DNA of 64,000 nucleotides, from the NCBI GenBank assembly GCA_023213315.1, contig JAKCPI010005430.1, positions 1-64,000 of the forward strand, given 5' to 3'. The notes beneath the pieces were generated by a model, which was not told the DNA's origin, did no database searches, and saw only the letters and a list, made by a program, of their open reading frames with translations. The position numbers and the translations under genes are program-made. The DNA comes from Euborellia annulipes. Lineage: Eukaryota > Arthropoda > Insecta > Dermaptera > Anisolabididae. Below, in pieces: positions 59,685 to 64,000 of this stretch; the first letter of the stretch is position 1; every line of letters begins with the position of its first letter.

Positions 59685-61914
59685 ATGGAGCGTTGGCGAG
59701 GACGTGTCGCAGTGGTTACAGGTGCATCAGCAGGTATTGGTGCTGATATTGCTGTAACATTAGCGGAGAAAGGCCTCATCGTAGCAGGTCTCGCAAGACG
59801 TAAGGAAAGAATTGATGAGTTGGCTGCCAAATGTAAAGGAAAGCTAGTTGGAATCAAATGCAGTGTCGATGATGAAGATCAGATTAAGGAATCGTTTGGA
59901 TGGATAGAGAAAAACCTCGGTCCTATTTCAATCCTCATAAACAATGCTGGTCTTGTCAGGAACGTTACATTTGACCGTAAGTAGCATTCAAAATGTTTTA
60001 CTGAAATTTTTTGTCACATTTGGACGTGAAAATTGCAATCGTTATATTGTATCAACATATTCATATATATTGAGACTAACGCACAGGAGTTAGGCAACCC
60101 AAATGACACATGTCTACTAATGCAAGGCAGACCTTTTAAAGAAATCGTGTCGTTATGTCACCTTCGGATTAGGATCTTCATTTTATAGTTCTATTTAGTT
60201 TAAATATATTAGATGTTATGATAGTAAATTTGTTATCAATAGATTTAAACTTAATTTTTTATTTTATTTTTTAGCAAATAGAGGTACAACAAATAATTGG
60301 AGAGAACTTTTAGACACAAATGTTTTAGGCTTGAGTCTTTGCACAAGATATGGACTCGAGTCAATGAAGAAAAATAATATTGATGATGGACATTTTATTA
60401 ATATCAATAGGTATATCAGTTCTAGAAAATAAATTATTTCTTCACACTTTGCGTGTCTCAACGTAGACTTATTTAAAGCATCAATATTTTTGATTTTTTT
60501 TTCAGTATTGCTGGTCATGTAAAGCCCGGTAGAGAAAGTGTTGCTATGACCATGTATTTGGCGAGCAAACATGCAGTAACGATACTCACAGACGGCCTAA
60601 GGAAAGAAGTTGGTCTTCTCAATACTAAAATTCGGGTCTCGGTAGGTCCTTTTGATTTAATTTGATATTTGATTTTAATTTATTAATATTAATATATGAA
60701 CAATAAAAAATTGATTTAGAGAAATTATCTTCTAAATATATAATAGCGGATTGTCTGTCTGTCGGTCACGATCTGTTTGACCTACTTCCAATTGGAAGTA
60801 TAAAAGCAAATTTTGCAGTATTATAGAAGATGTTATGAACAGTCTCCAAATAGGGAAGCTAGAAGGATTTCTGAAAATCCAGAATTTTTCCAAAGAAAAA
60901 CATTGGCTACTAATCATTTGAAATAAATAGGGATGGGGTCTAAATTAACTAAGGGGCCCACATCAGATGGCGACCTCGAGCTGCCCTAGCTGTTACTGGC
61001 AGTACTTCTGTTCTATGCATGTCAGTTAGTGTATATAGAGTATTTATTAAATATATATAAAACAAAATATTTTATAACAATTTCAATGATAATTTTTTTA
61101 AGAAAAACAAGCGAAGGGTATTTCGTAATAAATCAGATAGGTATATTTATATAAATTGCCTAAACCGTTGTGAATGGAAAAAAGATGCACTTGATTAAGA
61201 GGAAGGCCGTAGAAGAAGTGGCAAATCTCACCAAAAGCAGGTGGTGCGGATAGTTTATAATAACTGTATTGTCTATAGTTACATATTTTTACTAGTTACT
61301 AGTTAGTGACTTGTACGACGAAATGCATATAAGGGGAAGTGAGTTTTATTGGTGCATGTCGAGGGTCCAGTGGCCTGGTGCAATGGCCAGCACGCCCCGG
61401 AAAGGCTGGATATCCTGGGTTCGATTCCCGGGGACCATGGGATGTTTGGCCTCGCCAATAAATAACACTCACAGATTTGTTAGATAATGTATTGTCTCTT
61501 TTAGAGTCTGAGTCCAGGACGAGTGAGAACCGAAATATTCGAAGGCGTCGAACTGACTGAAGAGATGAAAAAGTTTTTAGAAGTAGCACCAAGGCTGGAG
61601 TCGGAGCACATAACAGCTGCGGTCCTTTATATTCTCTCAGCGCCTCCTATTGTCAATGTAAGAATTTTGATTCAATTCTATTTATAATATATATTTTAAT
61701 TAATATAGATGTTAGGCCTATATTATAAAATTATTATATATAAATTTATTTTTTAAATTCTTCGATATCTTAGTTTATTTATAAACCTTTAATTTAAGGT
61801 AACTCTCGTATAATACAGTACTTATTAGCTTTTAAGAGAGTTATTATTCACGATTGTTTTTTTGTTTTTTAGATTTCTGAACTTATAATCCAGCCCACAG
61901 GAGAGAATCTTTAA
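59685..61914 (+). CDS. SDR5, DHRS11-like reductase
   Basis: 252 residues. Exons: 59685-59976, 60275-60410, 60506-60641, 61505-61657 and 61873-61914. The SDR motifs are intact, but it is the most diverged complete copy. Exon 2 has CTRYGLESM instead of CSRYALESM. Exon 3 has GRESVAMTMYLASK. Exon 4 is one codon shorter and reads SPGRVRTEIFEGVELTEEM. These changes fall around the substrate-binding loop. Intron 3 (863 bp) holds a Helitron-like 5' fragment and a family-A SINE. Confidence 0.9.
60728..60960 (+). mobile_element. Helitron-like 5' fragment plus SINE tail
   Basis: TCTTCT after A, then ATATATAATAGCGGATTGTC and the CTGTTTGACCTACTTCC motif. A SINE tail (GGGATGGGGTCTAAATTAAC) follows at 60905-60950. 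The 3' CTAG end is missing. Confidence 0.55.
61320..61475 (+). mobile_element. tRNA-derived SINE, family A, in SDR5 intron 3
   Basis: AAGGGGAAGTGAGTTTTATT head, AGTGGCCTGGTGCAATGGCC (A box), GGTTCGATTCCCGGGG (B box), tail AATAAATAACACTCACAG. Same family as 5395-5585. Confidence 0.8.
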
Positions 61915-62201
61915 ACATGCTATATATTGACTTAGAAAAATCATAGATATTGTATATTTAATAATAATAATTAAAATATTTTTTCAAATAAAGATTTAGT
62001 ATAAAAAAAATGTTTAATTATCCAGTTTATCCTAAATTATATAAATCAGAAGTTTTTCTTAATCAAATAATTTTATTCAAAACGGAGACTCAAATAATTT
62101 TAGAAATTCTAAATTTGTTACAAAGGAAGTGTTGTATAAATAAACAGATAATTATCAAATGAGGGAATATATAACAAAATAATGAATGGTATTTAGTTAA
62201 A

Positions 62202-62262
62202 ATGACGAAGCAAATTGGCAAGGTCAGTGAGAGATGTCTGTAGTCTATATATTCCGAGACTG
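62202..62262 (+). promoter_or_regulatory. conserved core promoter of SDR6, diverged
   Basis: AATGACGAAGCAAATTGGCA, GTCAGTGAGAGA and TCTATATATTCCGAGA correspond to the block upstream of SDR1 and SDR5. Confidence 0.45.
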
Positions 62263-62285
62263 GAAGAAAAACGAAAGAGACAATC

Positions 62286-64000
62286 ATGGAGCGTTGGCGC
62301 GGACGGGTTGCAGTGATTACAGGCGCATCGGCAGGTATCGGTGCCGATATTGCTTGTAAACTTGCGGAAAAAGGTCTTATCGTAGCAGGACTTGCTCGCC
62401 GTAAGGAGAAGTTGGATAAATTGGCTGGCAAATGTAAAGGAAAGTTCGTTGGAATTAAATGTAGTGTTGACGATGAGAATCAGATCAAAGAAGCGTTCCA
62501 ATGGATTGAAAAAAATCTCGGGCCTATTGCAATTCTCATCAACAACGCCGGCATTGTCAGGCATGTTTTATTTGAAGGTATGTAGTATTTTTTTTCTTCT
62601 AGGACCCGAAATAAAAATAAATAAAAACAAATCTGGTGTGACTGGTCGCACAGTACACAACTTTCAATTACGGAAGGTAAGATAATGTGGCGAAAAACAC
62701 TTTTCTGGATTCAGGGGACCTTAAAACGTGTATATCCATCAAAAATGGACACCCTTGTAATTTTCTGAGAATCTCTACAACGACCTCTATATAAGAGTGC
62801 AAAATTCTTTAAACAGACCAAGACAAACAAATAATTATTCTGTATATTAATTTTTTTTTTTTTTTTTTTTCTTAAAATGGCAAGGGCACCATTTGGCCAG
62901 CATAGGTGACCAACAGCCCATAAAACAAATTAATCACAAGCAAAATAAAAATAAATAAAACAAGTAGTCTAAACTAATAAATAAACTAAATAAACTGCCT
63001 CCTGGTAATAAAAAACTGTACGCTGAACATGTTAACCGGATGATCAAGAGCCAAAAAGTGAAGGATATACCTAATATTGATAGGTAGTAGAACTATACCC
63101 TGGATGTTCCTATAAAACCTCCGAATCTCGATTAATAATATGTAAAATATACATAAAATTTAAATCTAAATTTAGTTTGTCTCGGATGGCTTGAAATAAT
63201 TTCCAAGATTATTTTTAGGGATATAATTGATAGTTAAGAAAAGCCATATAAAAGCTGCTAACAGTTATTTAATCAATCAATCCTATTGTATAGTAAGTAA
63301 ATTTTCTCAGGATTAAATTGTTTCCTTAGAGATTATTTCTTATATAATACTTATTATTTCAGATTGTAATAAAAGAAATGAGTAATTGAATAATTTTCCG
63401 AGTGGGTTTTTACTTTAAGTTTAATAAATACTAGACCCATGTTTTATACTTCTGGTTTAATAAATGAACAGGACACGAGTTCACGAGCATACTTGGTGGG
63501 CCAAATCCCCCAAACATATTCATTTAATACACACACAGAATATAGATCTCAAAAATTATTTAAACTTAAATTAATAAATAAAATTCGAAAATGAAGATAA
63601 ACTTACATTAGGTGAGATTTGAGCGGGAATGCTGGTGCTAAACTGCGCTGTGACATAGTAGCTACGAAGCCTTCTCGATGCACACTGAAGTTAAAGAAGT
63701 CTCTAGGCCTCTGCCTAGACGTCACCAAAGAACCTGTCGAGACAAGAATAAGAATATTAGAAATGAATAGGAAAATTGACATATAAAGAAAAATTGGACA
63801 TTTAAAAAATATTGAGAAGGTAAAATTTTTTATAGAAGAGAAAAGAGGATATAAGCCTAGTATAGTATTTTTGTAAAATTACTACATGTGCGAATAAAAT
63901 TTATACTTATAATTTTTTCTAGGAAGTGGCGGACCAACAAAGGGTTGGAAAGAGATTTTGGACACAAATGTTTTGGGCCTGAGTCTTTGCACAAGATATG
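62286..64000 (+). CDS. SDR6, DHRS11-like reductase, cut by window end
   Basis: Exon 1 62286-62577 encodes MERWRGRVAVITGASAGIG and NNAG. Exon 2 starts at 63923 (SGGPTKGWKEILDTNVLGLS) and continues past 64000. Exon 1 is the most diverged of the six (ACKLAEKG, KEKLDKLAGKC). Intron 1 is 1.3 kb and holds family-D repeat sequence (62630-62760), a run of T at 62851 onward typical of a minus-strand poly(A) retroinsertion, and a minus-strand exon-like block at 63607-63733. Confidence 0.85.
63607..63733 (-). CDS. orphan candidate exon in SDR6 intron 1
   Basis: Acceptor CGACAG and donor GTAAGT on the minus strand enclose 127 nt, open for 41 codons, including SRQRPRDFFNFSVHREGF and SQRSLAPAFPLKSHL. No family recognised. 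It is antisense to SDR6, so it may belong to another gene starting beyond the window or be an inserted gene fragment. Confidence 0.4.

Noticed and set aside
42729..62564. Open frames of about 90-125 codons on the minus strand opposite each SDR exon 1
   Set aside because: They repeat with each gene copy and mirror its codons; the plus-strand frame carries the SDR motifs and splice sites.
1..64000. CRISPR arrays, bacterial operons or ribosome binding sites
   Set aside because: Spliced genes, SINEs and animal transposons show this is nuclear eukaryotic DNA, and no regular spaced repeat of CRISPR type is seen.

Overview
This is a eukaryotic, animal-type window. It is AT-rich, its genes are split by small introns with GT..AG borders, and it is packed with short transposable elements. 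An arthropod or a similar invertebrate is the most likely source, but I cannot name the species. CFAP44 is present, which implies motile cilia or sperm flagella.

Layout. (1) 1-9.6 kb: no recognised gene. It holds two or more degenerate tandem units with exon-like blocks on the minus strand, a hAT-type MITE, a tRNA-derived SINE and TA microsatellites. (2) 9.6-14.6 kb: an LTR-retrotransposon-like element on the minus strand, with about 1.13-kb terminal repeats, a primer-binding-site-like TGG and a broken gag-like frame, but no visible pol. (3) 16.4-20.5 kb, minus: a small gene with an N-terminal coiled coil and C-terminal ankyrin repeats. A fold-back element with a hammerhead-ribozyme-like motif lies in one intron, and a 5'-truncated RTE-type LINE is inserted in that element. 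(4) 20.8-25.4 kb: Helitron-like elements, SINE remnants, a CpG-rich island and a fold-back MITE. (5) 25.5-42.2 kb, minus: one large gene of about 28 exons encoding CFAP44 (WDR52), about 1,800 residues, with WD repeats first and coiled coils after. Many MITEs sit in its introns. (6) 42.7-64 kb, plus: a tandem array of six classical short-chain dehydrogenase/reductase genes of the DHRS11 / farnesol-dehydrogenase type. All have the same five-exon layout, and the sixth runs off the window.

How the parts relate. CFAP44 and SDR1 are divergent neighbours with about 500 bp between their start codons. A block covering part of CFAP44 (exons 7 and 8) through SDR1 was copied to about 48.0-52.3 kb. This created SDR2 and left an orphan pair of CFAP44 exons between SDR1 and SDR2. 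Further duplications gave SDR3 to SDR6. Exon 1 of the array looks like a mosaic, which suggests gene conversion. Several MITEs can be dated relative to the duplications, because the paralogous copy keeps the empty site. An X-box-like (RFX) site lies 22 bp upstream of the CFAP44 start codon, which fits ciliary regulation.
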